The position numbers and the translations under genes were made by a program. DNA of 64,000 bases, from contig CM037472.1 in NCBI GenBank assembly GCA_021014325.1, forward strand, positions 25,281,063-25,345,062, written 5' to 3'. Positions 22,077-30,689 of the stretch are shown here, one piece after another (the stretch's first letter is position 1; each line of letters begins with the position of its first letter). This DNA is from Plazaster borealis (lineage: Eukaryota > Echinodermata > Asteroidea > Forcipulatida > Labidiasteridae). The notes below the pieces were generated by a model that worked only from the letters and a program-made list of their open reading frames with translations, ran no database searches and was not told the DNA's origin.

Positions 22077-22376
22077 ATGTGGGAGCAAACACAGCTAGCT
22101 ATACAAACTATACAGCTAGCAGTGGTTTTTATGATGTTTGTAGAATATGTTAGACTCAAGCGCAGAATAATGCATAAACTTATACAGAGTATAAGTTTGA
22201 TCTCAAAAGTAAACGTTCGTATACAAAAGTTTGTTTGCTCACATAATCTTTTGCCTGAAAACTTTTCTACAGGAAAGTTTGATTGGATTATGGATTGCGA
22301 TGATGTGATCGACCAATTGTTGCAAGAGGTTCCCGACGAAAGCCCCGTCCCGATGCTAAACAAAAGTTTGAGCTGA
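22077..22376 (+). CDS. Small Polinton ORF with N-terminal membrane segment and three palindromes
   Basis: The 99-residue frame starts MWEQTQLAIQTIQLAVVFMM, a hydrophobic stretch likely to span a membrane, followed by a basic region and an acidic C-terminus. Palindromes at 22,176, 22,211 and 22,259 make up about a fifth of it and none interrupts the frame. I do not recognise the protein. It follows the ATPase by 26 bases and precedes the next ORF by 65, so co-expression is plausible. Confidence 0.5.
   Translation: MWEQTQLAIQTIQLAVVFMMFVEYVRLKRRIMHKLIQSISLISKVNVRIQKFVCSHNLLPENFSTGKFDWIMDCDDVIDQLLQEVPDESPVPMLNKSLS
22176..22198. repeat. Second-type palindrome, perfect
   Basis: Arms AAACTTATAC and GTATAAGTTT match fully around AGA. 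They share the AAACTT/AAGTTT ends with the main family but have a different core. Confidence 0.8.
22211..22232. repeat. Palindrome copy, two mismatches
   Basis: AAACGTTCGT and ACAAAAGTTT oppose each other around AT. It is read in frame as NVRIQKF in the small ORF. Confidence 0.65.
22245..22284. repeat. 40-bp composite palindrome, inverted copy at 22,400-22,439
   Basis: The block contains the palindrome AAACTTTTCT/AGGAAAGTTT (22,259-22,280) with an asymmetric flank AATCTTTTGCCTG on one side. The reverse complement of 22,400-22,439 matches it with a few differences, so flank and palindrome were copied together. Confidence 0.75.
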
Positions 22377-22404
22377 ACTCGTCTACGAAAGATTCAGATA
22401 ATCT

Positions 22405-22426
22405 AAACTTTTCTGTAGAAAAGTTT
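22405..22426. repeat. Palindrome between two ORFs, perfect
   Basis: Arms AAACTTTTCT and AGAAAAGTTT match fully around GT. It lies in the 65-bp gap between the ORFs at 22,376 and 22,442. Confidence 0.85.
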
Positions 22427-22441
22427 CAGGCAAAAGATTGT

Positions 22442-23131
22442 TTGCAAGACCAAAAACGGACCCGTCTGGCTGCAATTGTGGCTGGCGGCTCAGCCCTAAA
22501 ATATATAGGAACCCGACTAACCCTTGCACAACTTGACGTGATGAGCGATGAAGAGATCTCTAAGCACTATAGCCGCTATGAGGCACGACTAGGGGCCTCA
22601 ATGACAAAAACCCTCGGAGCGTCTGCATTGCAGATGTATGCACTGGCGGCTAGCACATTTCTACCCATTCCACCCGAAAATAATCCCCAGCTCGTCATAG
22701 ACCTCGAGGAGGACCCCTTTGTCGGACATGCGCTGACGACAGCCTGCTGCGAGCTGTATTATCGCTATGGGATGTACTTAGCTCCGCTAACAGCAGCGAT
22801 GACAACTGCTAAGCACTGTCAATTGAAAGACACGTATAAATATTGTATAAGTAAAACTGTCGTACACGAAAGTTTAGATGACACAAAACCTGGAAACGAC
22901 ATCGACAGAAGCAACACAAGCTCTGGAGATGACAGCAGCGCAATACCTAGAGACGACATCGACGCTGTTTTAAGCCAAGAGACTAAAGATCCAAAAAAAG
23001 TTGAGGCTGGTCACAAAGGTGCAGCAGCTAGAAAAGCAAAACAAGAAGCGCTGAAAGAGCAGCTGCGAAAGGCCAAACAGAGTCTCAAGCGTAACCAATC
23101 AAACCCTCTACCATTGCAGACCGCCCTGTAG
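22442..23131 (+). CDS. Conserved Polinton protein of unknown function, 229 codons
   Basis: The frame opens without a clear ATG at 22,442 (TTG); internal Met residues follow at DVMSDEEISKHYSRYEARL. A conserved first part has ASALQMYALAASTFLPIPPE and DPFVGHALTTACCELYYRYG, followed by APLTAAMTTAKHCQ. A palindrome then encodes SKTVVHESL at the domain boundary, followed by an acidic linker and a Lys/Arg/Gln-rich helix. I know the first part as an uncharacterised protein of invertebrate Polintons. This is the only long gene of the element without a visible break. The role is unknown; the basic tail could bind nucleic acid. Confidence 0.55.
   Translation: MQDQKRTRLAAIVAGGSALKYIGTRLTLAQLDVMSDEEISKHYSRYEARLGASMTKTLGASALQMYALAASTFLPIPPENNPQLVIDLEEDPFVGHALTTACCELYYRYGMYLAPLTAAMTTAKHCQLKDTYKYCISKTVVHESLDDTKPGNDIDRSNTSSGDDSSAIPRDDIDAVLSQETKDPKKVEAGHKGAAARKAKQEALKEQLRKAKQSLKRNQSNPLPLQTAL
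22854..22875. repeat. Palindrome at a protein domain boundary
   Basis: AAACTGTCGT and ACGAAAGTTT (one mismatch) surround AC, read in frame as KTVVHESL. It belongs to the 34-base segment shared with 21,455-21,488. Confidence 0.85.
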
Positions 23132-23403
23132 GTCTCAACGAGCAAAAGCTCCCCTCGGGCGTGGGTATTCGGTACCTCTACCAGCCAGGTGAGCTAGAAG
23201 GTGGGCATCGTCGCGCAACTGACCCAGTATGGTCCCTCCGGGTGCACCGGCTTGGGCGTTCAGTTACTAAACCCAGAGAGCCCGTTCTTTATTATCTTGC
23301 GAAAGATCGTGGGGTACCGGCTCGTGGGTTTGTACGAGAAGAGCTACTTGTGGTGCCTCCCAACACCCAGCTGCCATCTGCTAAACTTTTGCTTACATCT
23401 TAG
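23095..23403 (+). pseudogene. Possible integrase C-terminal tail
   Basis: An open frame without ATG encodes DRPVGLNEQKLPSGVG, then ATDPVWSLRVHRLGRSV, EPVLYYLAKD and GFVREELLVVPP, and stops at 23,401. The W-S-V, YYL and F-EEL spacing resembles the small C-terminal domain of Polinton or retroviral integrases. I recall similar ends in coral Polinton integrases. No catalytic D,D-35-E core lies upstream, so this would be a remnant after a deletion. It overlaps the converging polymerase end by 11 bases. It could instead be an unrelated conserved tail. Confidence 0.4.
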
Positions 23404-23430
23404 CGAAAATCTCGTTGATAAAGTCATCCC

Positions 23431-23450
23431 AACTTTCGTCTTCAAAAGTT
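23431..23450. repeat. Palindrome in the polymerase tail, degenerate
   Basis: AACTTTCGTC and TTCAAAAGTT are imperfect arms read in frame on the minus strand as QTFEDES. It is 10 bases from the perfect copy at 23,461. Confidence 0.6.
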
Positions 23451-23460
23451 TGTTTTGCAG

Positions 23461-23482
23461 AATCTTTCGTAGACGAAAGATT
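23461..23482. repeat. Palindrome in the polymerase tail, perfect
   Basis: AATCTTTCGT and ACGAAAGATT match fully around AG. On the minus strand it is read as NLSSTKDS, a different frame from the KSFVDERL reading at 19,333. Confidence 0.9.
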
Positions 23483-24444
23483 AAGGTCCCTGTGTCCATA
23501 GGCTAGTGTGGTGACACCGTCTTCAGCTATCCACCTCTTTGTGTCCAAGGGGGAGAGTGATACCTTGTTCAGGTGCTGCCCGTATATTTTATGTCTCTCA
23601 GAATGCAGCACATCCATCCTGTGGCGGAAGGTCTTTTTTGTGATAAAGCCTCTTTGTACTGCCCATGTCAAATTTGTTTTCTCACAACGGACTTTTTCAC
23701 ACCTTTGGCCTTCTTGATGTTATTTCCATCAGCCTCGAGAATAGAGTACATCTTAGGCCGCAGCCCCACATACTCGGTGATGGGGCGCCCGGCGCACTCG
23801 TCCTTCATCTTACCCAATACCTTATTGTATACCGTGTTGTGGAGGTAGTGCTCTTTGGGGTAGTCAGATGTGTCGTACAGGTTCTGGTCCTCGGCTGTGT
23901 CTTGGTACACATCCTCGGTCTGGATATCGAGGAGGAGGGAGTCTGTGTCTGTGTAAAGGAGCTGACACCGATCACCATACCGAGCCTTTATCTGATTATA
24001 ATAAAAGTCGCACATACCCACGTAGGCGGGTCGGTTGAGTACCAGGCGGCTCTTATGGACCTGTATCGCTGCGAGGTTGTCATCAAAGATGTTTGCCCGA
24101 GCAAAGGCCGGGCTGGCAATAAGTCGCCTTAGCTTATCTTCTTCATCACTGCGCACCAGCTTAACGTCGACCCGCTTGCGTAGGTTCTCCATCGTTTTCC
24201 CAAATACACTATTGCTCATGAGTTTGTAGAGGTTCTTTTCGAAGTCGCTGGTTGCCTCCTTTCAGAGCTCCGTGTTCTTCCGGATGTAGGGTTCCATCCA
24301 AATGCTCTGCTCAAAGTGAAGAGCTCGATGGATCTTTTTCAAGCGCATGCCGAGAGAGAGGTACAGCTGTAGGTTGCGATAGTGTAGCACATATCGTTCT
24401 TTGTCGCGAAGATTGGGAACCAGCTCTTCAACCTCTGTTGGTGC

Positions 24445-24468
24445 CAATCTTTTGCCTGCAAAAGATTG
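24445..24468. repeat. Palindrome inside the polymerase, perfect 11-bp arms
   Basis: CAATCTTTTGC and GCAAAAGATTG match fully around CT. It is read in frame as QSFAGKRL between polymerase motif A and the NLRDKERYVLHYRNLQLYLS block. Confidence 0.9.
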
Positions 24469-24623
24469 AAGGTTGTGCTGATACTCAGACATCCACTCTC
24501 TCTGAACGACCATGCGCTCCGGCGCTAAGGGATAGGCGTTGTGTGCGTCGTGTAGCTCTACAGGGTACTCTAAGTCTACCTCTAAGATGTAGCCCTCTAG
24601 ACTGTCTACTGGATGCTCTGTTA

Positions 24624-24645
24624 AAACTTTTGTAGACAAAAGCTT
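24624..24645. repeat. Palindrome inside the polymerase palm
   Basis: AAACTTTTGT and ACAAAAGCTT (one mismatch) surround AG. It is read as KLLSTKVL about 15 residues after the motif A block. Confidence 0.85.
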
Positions 24646-25068
24646 GAGCTGCGGCTCCTCCACCCACTCAAAGCCGCCTGTAGGCAGCGACTGGCTCATT
24701 GCCCACCCATACAGGTTGTTAGCATCCAGGTAAGAAATGTACCTGTTCGGCTCGGTAGGGTTAAAGCCCTCAACCAAAGGGTTGTTAGCTCTCGCAAAGC
24801 GCTTAGATACCATGGAGATACCACCTCACATCCCCTTTTCGATGAAGAGGTGCTAGTCATAGTCTGTGATCAGTTTGAGTTCTACACCCGTCTTTTTGAG
24901 CAACGCGTCCCAAGAGAGGCCAGGACTGGTGTAGTAATGTGCGGGGTCTAAGTTGTAATGCCACATGCAGGCCTTCCGGAAGGTCTCAAAGACATCTACC
25001 AAAAGGAGCACGTCTGTGCGGTTGTAGAGGTCGTGGTAGTCTCCCATATTGCGGCATCCAAAGGTCTC

Positions 25069-25233
25069 CCACACCTTTTGCGCATGAACGTAGTCGGCCT
25101 TCCACACCTTTTGCGCATTAACGTAGTCGGCCTCCCACACCTTTTGCGCATGAACGTAGTCGGCCTCCCACACCTTTTGTGCGTGAACGTAGTCGGTCTT
25201 CAACATCTTTTGCGTATAAACGTAGTCGGTCTC
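25069..25233 (-). repeat. 33-bp in-frame tandem expansion in the polymerase
   Basis: Five 33-bp units start at about 25,069, 25,102, 25,135, 25,168 and 25,201. Each encodes 11 residues like ADYVHAQKVWE. One unit would be expected in a normal polymerase, just before the FGCRNMGDYHDLYNRTDV block. The expansion keeps the frame. Confidence 0.9.
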
Positions 25234-27352
25234 GCTAATGTACTCGTCGGACAGCTTGCTGTAGAAAGTTTCCTTCGTAGGGAGACCTGGCTCTTTAAAC
25301 CTTTCCCAAGAGTCCATGTACTTGTACAGGTAGACACCCTTGCGCAACAAAAGATTGCGCCTTTCTTTACATGGCTCGTACTGAGCCGTTATTTGGAAAG
25401 ACTCTGGCGGGTTGGCTGCTACTAACTTGTCAAGAGAGAACAGCAAGAACTGGACGCTGTCGATAAATCGGAGCTGACCAAGGGGGAAGCTGATGTATTT
25501 CTCGGTGTTGTTTGGGATGCAGGAAATCTTACCCTCTACCTTGGAAATAGCCTGTATCAAGAGGTGAGAATCATAGCCCCGCAAATTGTGGAAGACCACT
25601 GGTATGGATGTGGTTTTAGGGCTCAGCCGCAGCTTCAGGTTGCAGGCGTTGTGTGCGGCACCTCTGTATTTTCCAGTGATATGACAGTGATCGCGAACAG
25701 TATCCCCCTCAAGTGGTTTCTCACACACGTGGCAGGTGGTAGCTGTCTTAAAAGCCCGCCGGTCTTTAGGGGTCATCTTCATTGCTTTAGGGTTGGCTAG
25801 CACCGCTTTGATCTTTTGCTCCTCATCCTGGATTGCCTTTAAGAAGTGCTCCGCCGCGTCATGTCCTCGGTATTCTACGGGTAGTTCTGCCCGTCCATCA
25901 CAGCGAACGACTACATAGCAATAGCTACAAGTCTCGTGGTGCTGCGTCTTCCGAGTGTTGCTCTTCGTGGGGTCAAGCTCGGGCTCCTCTACCTTTGTAG
26001 TTAGAGCCTCAAAGTCGGCGTAGATAATAAAAGGGGCGGAAAACTGCTTGTGGTAGTTTTAAAAGGTCAGCTTATTTTTTCCCTCTTCTGGCATCTCTAC
26101 CCTCACTGCCGTCTGACCGATCCCACAGCATTCAGGCTTGTGAGCTTCTAGGAGGTCTTCTCTCGAGTGCCCATGGAGACATCTCTCACAAAAGTGCTTA
26201 CGATGCTGGTGCTTGTTTTCTTGGTAGAGAAGACGGTTTAAGTTTTTGACCCAAGTGTAGTGAAACTTGCCTGCTTTCTCGATCAGCAAGAGGTTAATCC
26301 TGAGCATGTCCATGGGCTGTTTGCTTAGCCCGTGGACGATAACACCCTTATCCCAGCCGAATATGTTAATAGCCAAGTTGTTCTGTTTTTCAACCTTCTG
26401 GATCTGAGAGTAAGGAGTAGGAGCCTCAATCCCCGTGAAATCTAGGTCATCAGTGGGATATTTGGATGGTCTATGCGCGTAAAGACCATCTCAGGCAGTA
26501 ATCATCTTTGTTCTTTACGTTGATGACCGTCTTCTTGCTTCTCACCGCTGCGGGCAGTGGAATGTATGAGCTGCCCCTCAGAGGCTGGTACCAAGCAATG
26601 TCAAGCCACAGCATCTCACTCGGTTAACCATCCACCCCGAGCCCCTTTGAGTAAATTTTTCAAGCGTCTCCTGGATGCGGGGGAAAGCCCTGTCTAGTGC
26701 CTCATTAATATCGTTAGCCTGCAAAACAGACTCTTGTTTGTGGCGGAGCACGGGATCAGTGTATTCCTCACTCCCATCGAGATTAACTTTCCGAAGTTGA
26801 AGCTTGAGAGCCAGCTGAAACTTAATACCATTAAGAGCTTGAAGCTCTTCCACAAGTTTTCGGTAAATCTGGGAGCAAACGTCGTCCAAAAAAGCTCTGG
26901 GTCTGCGCTAAGGAGATGCCCTTTAGGCACGAACATCTCCCAACCCCGCAGATATCTCCCGACAACCCGTGGGGTCTGCCTAAAGACTAGCTCATCCGTC
27001 TCTTTATGTTTATACAGCTCTAGAGTCTCATTCTGGTAGTCTTGGACCGTTCTAAACATTTTTGAAGTACTTGTCATTTATAATAGTTACGGTATAATCT
27101 ACAACGTATTTCTCTAATAGGGAGTCATTAACTCACAAAACTTAAATTTCTCTATCAACAGTAGAGAGCACGAGTTTTGCTAGTAATAAGATAAACTACA
27201 ACACACATATCTCTAATTGGGTGTTCATTTACAAAACTTGGGGGATTTCCCATGCACATTGCGCAATAAATTGGGAATTCCCCTAAAGATAAAAAACCAT
27301 TTAGACATAAATGCATTCCTAAGATATTCAATCTGCGAAATGAAAGGACTCA

Positions 27353-27556
27353 ATGTTTGTGCTTGGGTTAAAGTACCACTTAGCAAAGATCCGTAAAGGT
27401 AGAAAGATTTCTATATCCTGTAAATCTTGTGGTAATGGAGTTCGGAGTGAAATACAGCTATGCCGAAACTGTGGCCGAGATATAATAAGACTTAGGTACA
27501 TAGCTCAACAAAAAAAGCTAAACAACAATTTTCGTTGGTGTTGTCACAGCTCTTAG
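27353..27556 (+). CDS. Small zinc-ribbon-like ORF
   Basis: The 67-residue ORF MFVLGLKYHLAKIRKGRK has two Cys pairs (SCKSCGNG and LCRNCGRDI) spaced like a zinc ribbon and is rich in Lys and Arg. It lies divergent to the polymerase and converges on the palindrome at 27,569. I do not recognise it. A small nucleic-acid-binding protein of the element is possible. Confidence 0.4.
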   Translation: MFVLGLKYHLAKIRKGRKISISCKSCGNGVRSEIQLCRNCGRDIIRLRYIAQQKKLNNNFRWCCHSS

Positions 27557-27568
27557 CCAGTGTTCATC

Positions 27569-27588
27569 AACTTTCGTAGACGAAAGTT
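27569..27588. repeat. Palindrome copy (outermost right), perfect
   Basis: AACTTTCGT and ACGAAAGTT match fully around AG. It separates the converging ORFs at 27,353-27,556 and 27,587-27,790; the stop of the latter is inside or at its edge. Confidence 0.85.
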
Positions 27589-27790
27589 ACATCACAGTTT
27601 TTATTATGCAGTGTGCCGGGCAAATCTTCTTGTGCCTCCACAAGGAGAAGCTGCAGCTCAGCTCCCCACCACAATCCACACATATGTATTGCCGAGGTTC
27701 TTGTAAGCAAGGTGTCTTACGGTTCTCCAGGTGTCTCTTCAGGTTGTAGTACCTCTTAACCCTGTAGTGGACGTTACCGACTTTTGCATT
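27587..27790 (-). CDS. C2HC zinc-finger ORF fragment
   Basis: The open frame encodes YYNLKRHLENRKTPC then YICVDCGGELSCSFSLWRHK and CPAHC. This gives a C-x2-C-x12-H-x3-C finger preceded by a helix with His and Cys. No in-frame ATG is present, so it may be the end of a longer gene or a remnant. It ends at TAA 27,587 inside the palindrome. Similar small fingers occur in Polintons, but the assignment is only an inference. Confidence 0.4.
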   Translation of the reverse strand, partial: NAKVGNVHYRVKRYYNLKRHLENRKTPCLQEPRQYICVDCGGELSCSFSLWRHKKICPAHCIIKTVM

Positions 27791-28990
27791 CTATCACTAT
27801 CCTTGGCAGTCAACAACTGACACTTTTGTTACTGCGTGCACGCGGGCATATACTGCCCCACAAATGGACCCCAAGCATTCCCAACTTCTTTTAGACAGTC
27901 CACAGATTGTATAACATGTCACAGGTTTTTACCTCTAGTTTAATTAGAGCCTGCGAGCGGTTCGATTGTGAATAACGGAACGTTGCTCTAAAAGAAAACG
28001 CAACAGACAGCAAATAAGTTTGATCCTCTTCACTCAGTGGTGATTGTTATTAAACACAAATTATCTCAACATATATCAAAACAGTGAAAATGAATGTCAA
28101 TACAGATTATCAATGATTCAACACTTCAGTGGTTTAAGTAAAAAAGCAGTGTAACGACTCACAAAAATAGTAACTTGCAATCAGATTTGTTTCAACCAAG
28201 AATTCAATACAGCTATTAATTCCTACAGTGGTTGTCTCTGTCTAGAGTATTGGATGGAATGAAATAAAATATGAACGCTAAAATTCAACAAACACTTTTC
28301 AACAACTGGATGGTATTGGATCAGAAATTATCAGAAATCAAACCACTAATCATCAATGAACGTAATGAATACGGTAGTCAAAAAATAACACAAGGACATT
28401 CAACGGTATAAATGCAATCAGCAATACAATAATAAAACTGTACTAACTTCTTCAGTAATTAATAAATTTTGATAAATGTCACGCAATCAACAATGCTTCA
28501 TCAACGAGAACCAAAAGTCTAACAACTCAAAGAAATATTGACTTCAAGAAAAGATAACAATATAGCCCGCAATTTAGGCAAAACACAACGGACACTGAAG
28601 AAATTAATAACAACAAAATAGAAGAGGAATAATATATATATATATATGGATCTTAGCTGGGTTCTGTGCTTCTACAAGAACTTGAACTGGACGTAGTCTT
28701 GAAAAGGTGACATCAGATGGGCTCCGAAGTCCAAAGAATACGATCCGTCGAGTCTCAGGAAAAGGCAACAAAGGGGGGTTCAACGGGGCAAGTTGGAGTG
28801 ACGAACCGGGTCGGCCCTACCAAAGCGATGACCTATAGGACTAGTGTCTGTATCAAGAGAACACCATGAAGGATGCAAGAAAGGATTGGTTAGGAACTAC
28901 TAGTCTGTCAGCTTAAAGAGTCCATATGCATTTTTGTATACAATCTTTGAAACTTTCAGAATCATCTATCTACACATCAACAAATCCAAA
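27791..28990. other. Right flank of the Polinton, nothing recognised
   Basis: AT-rich sequence with a short (TA)n at 28,629-28,646. No exon, terminal repeat or RNA gene could be supported. The far end of the Polinton could lie in here. Confidence 0.3.
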
Positions 28991-29019
28991 TCCACTTGAT
29001 GCCTAATTTTCCTATCACC

Positions 29020-29420
29020 CCTAGGGCGGCCATTTTGAAAATCAAAATGGCCGCTATTTTGGGCATATTTAGCACATGTTTTGTGCATATGAGCACATTA
29101 AATATGATTGAATTGACAAAGATCTTTATTTTCCAAACTTGTATTAAGTATTATTCCATTTTTTAATACTTCCAATACTTTAATGTGTTTCAGCGGCCAT
29201 TTTGAATTTCAAAATGGCCACCATTAGTGTTAATACATGTACACGTATTAAATATACATTTTTGTTTCAATGTTTCACTTTTTAATTTGTTTGCTAAGCA
29301 CAGTTGGCCAAATTAACAATGGTAGTTGGTGTTAACATTTCTGGAAAAATACTGAGATGAGATTGCATCTCATTATGAAATTCAAAATGGCCGCCATTTA
29401 TGGTAATACATGAACACGAT
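29020..29420. repeat. Three palindromic GGCCATTTTGAA motifs
   Basis: GGCGGCCATTTTGAA...TCAAAATGGCCGC at 29,032, a similar pair at 29,193 and a half copy at 29,378 are spaced 160-185 bp apart. Each is followed by a similar ATACATG...ATATACATTTTYGT stretch, so this is a diverged tandem repeat of about 170 bp. Confidence 0.55.
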
Positions 29421-30195
29421 ATATACATTTTCGTATAAATGTTTTAGTTTTTTAGTTTTATTTTTTTAGCACAGTTAACATATTAGCCACTGATCATCTC
29501 TACAGTGACTAGTTTAACAAATGACAGTTGGTGTTAACATTTCTGGAAAAATACAGAGATGGGATTGAATCTAGGAGCTTTTTCTGCCAAAAAGAATATT
29601 TGTTTACAGCCAGTCAAAGAGTGGCACCTTCAGGTTAAGACAACATATTCAAAGAAAGACTGGATACCCCAAGACTCTTCCAATGGACATGTCAAACCTT
29701 CTGGAAATCCACAGATCACAACTTTGCTGAGCAAAAAATTACGATATATACTTCTAGGATATAACTTGATGATGTTGCAGAGCATCCCTTTGGGCATATC
29801 TGTCATTGCATTATTAAAAGGATAGCCTCTGGACTGGAACAAAGAGACCTTAATTTTGTTTTAACGATAACTTTGTTATTAATTTTGGATCCAAGTTATG
29901 TAAGATTAAACAATTTATGTATTTCTTGTATGCGCTTTGTATCCTTGGGAAAAGCGGCGCTTTAGCAAATTCCTCGTTATTATTATAGATTGCATATATG
30001 CATGGTCTTCTTCGAAATACAAATGCCTTGAATAACCTATCTGACTTCAATAAACAGTGGCATATGTACCTTTAAGGAAGGGATATGTCAAATTCATTTT
30101 TGTAATGTACTCATTTTCCAATAAAGAGAGTATTCACGTGAGTCGGGAAAAAAATTACTAGTCTCTAACATTGCCATTGTTTTCAATACCTTCCA

Positions 30196-30526
30196 GTGCA
30201 AAATTTGTCGACATCCAAAACATCCGATGACATCATTCTGAGAAAAATGGGTCTGTACATTTTTGTACGGGATGTTTTGGTTAATTATTGACGTTTTCGG
30301 AGCCCATTTTGAAGCTTGACATCATTGCATTTCAACAACTAATGGGTCTTTACATTCCCAGAGGGAATATTTCGTCAGACAAAAATGTCAAATTCTGGGC
30401 CGTTTTGAATGAATATCATTGGAAGTCAGGATCGGAATGAACAAAAACATTCTTGTACAAAAATGTACAGACCCATTTTTCTCAAATGATGTCATCGGAA
30501 GTTTTGGATGTTGACAAATTTTGCCC
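30196..30526. repeat. Fold-back element with about 65-bp arms
   Basis: The arm CAAAATTTGTCGACATCC through GGGTCTGTACATTTTTGTAC (30,196-30,267) is repeated inverted at about 30,455-30,526. The interior is about 190 bp and non-coding. Confidence 0.7.
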
Positions 30527-30689
30527 CGTAAGGTTCAAGGGACCCTGTAAATGTCCATAACTTTTCATGTACATTGGAAACAATTCGCCTGATTATTTTA
30601 TAATACTTGAAGATTATTTACATCAGCTCTTGTCTCGCTAATCTGTAGCTAAGTCTAGTTCTTCACGGCCTGCTTGTTTAGAATGTAAT

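Larger units (their letters stand above)
23393..27077 (-). pseudogene. Protein-primed family B DNA polymerase of the Polinton, heavily broken
   Basis: This is the replication enzyme of the element, using a protein primer. The ATG at 27,077 begins MTSTSKMFRTVQDYQNETL. Conserved blocks run in order: FQLALKLQLRKVNLDGSEEY; NIFGWDKGVIVHG; a Cys/His finger (HFCERCLHGHSREDLLEAH); exonuclease I IIYADFEAL near 26,010; a second finger (CHVCEKPL..CHITGKYRG) and FHNLRGYDSHLL; motif A DANNLYGWAMSQ near 24,710; [14 protein letters not shown]; and motif [10 protein letters not shown] near 23,950. Stops lie at 26,059 (TAA), 24,853 (TAG), 24,826, 24,262 and 23,668 (all TGA). Frameshifts are near 26,840, 26,610, 26,480 and 23,640. 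Two palindromes lie between the polymerase motifs, two more in the C-terminal tail, and a 33-bp tandem expansion near 25,150. Confidence 0.85.
13023..27589. mobile_element. Degenerate Polinton/Maverick-like element
   Basis: The interval holds a protein-primed family B polymerase, a major capsid protein, a packaging ATPase and seven or more accessory genes in the arrangement typical of Polintons, self-synthesising transposons related to adenovirus-like viruses. I set the ends at the two outermost copies of the element-specific palindrome. Both copies are preceded, reading outward, by a similar GTGTTCA stretch, but long terminal inverted repeats were not found. A retroviral-type integrase core and an adenovirus-type protease were not found. 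Frameshifts and stops in almost every gene show the copy is dead. A separate 1.9-kb element (13,059-14,949) is inserted in it. Confidence 0.8.

Noticed and set aside
20709..24828. TGA read as an amino acid (recoded element)
   Set aside because: TAG and TAA stops and several frameshifts also break the genes, so ordinary decay is the simpler explanation.
13023..27588. CRISPR-like array from the repeated palindromes
   Set aside because: The spacing is irregular (10 bp to kilobases), there are no uniform spacers, and many copies lie inside genes of a eukaryotic element.
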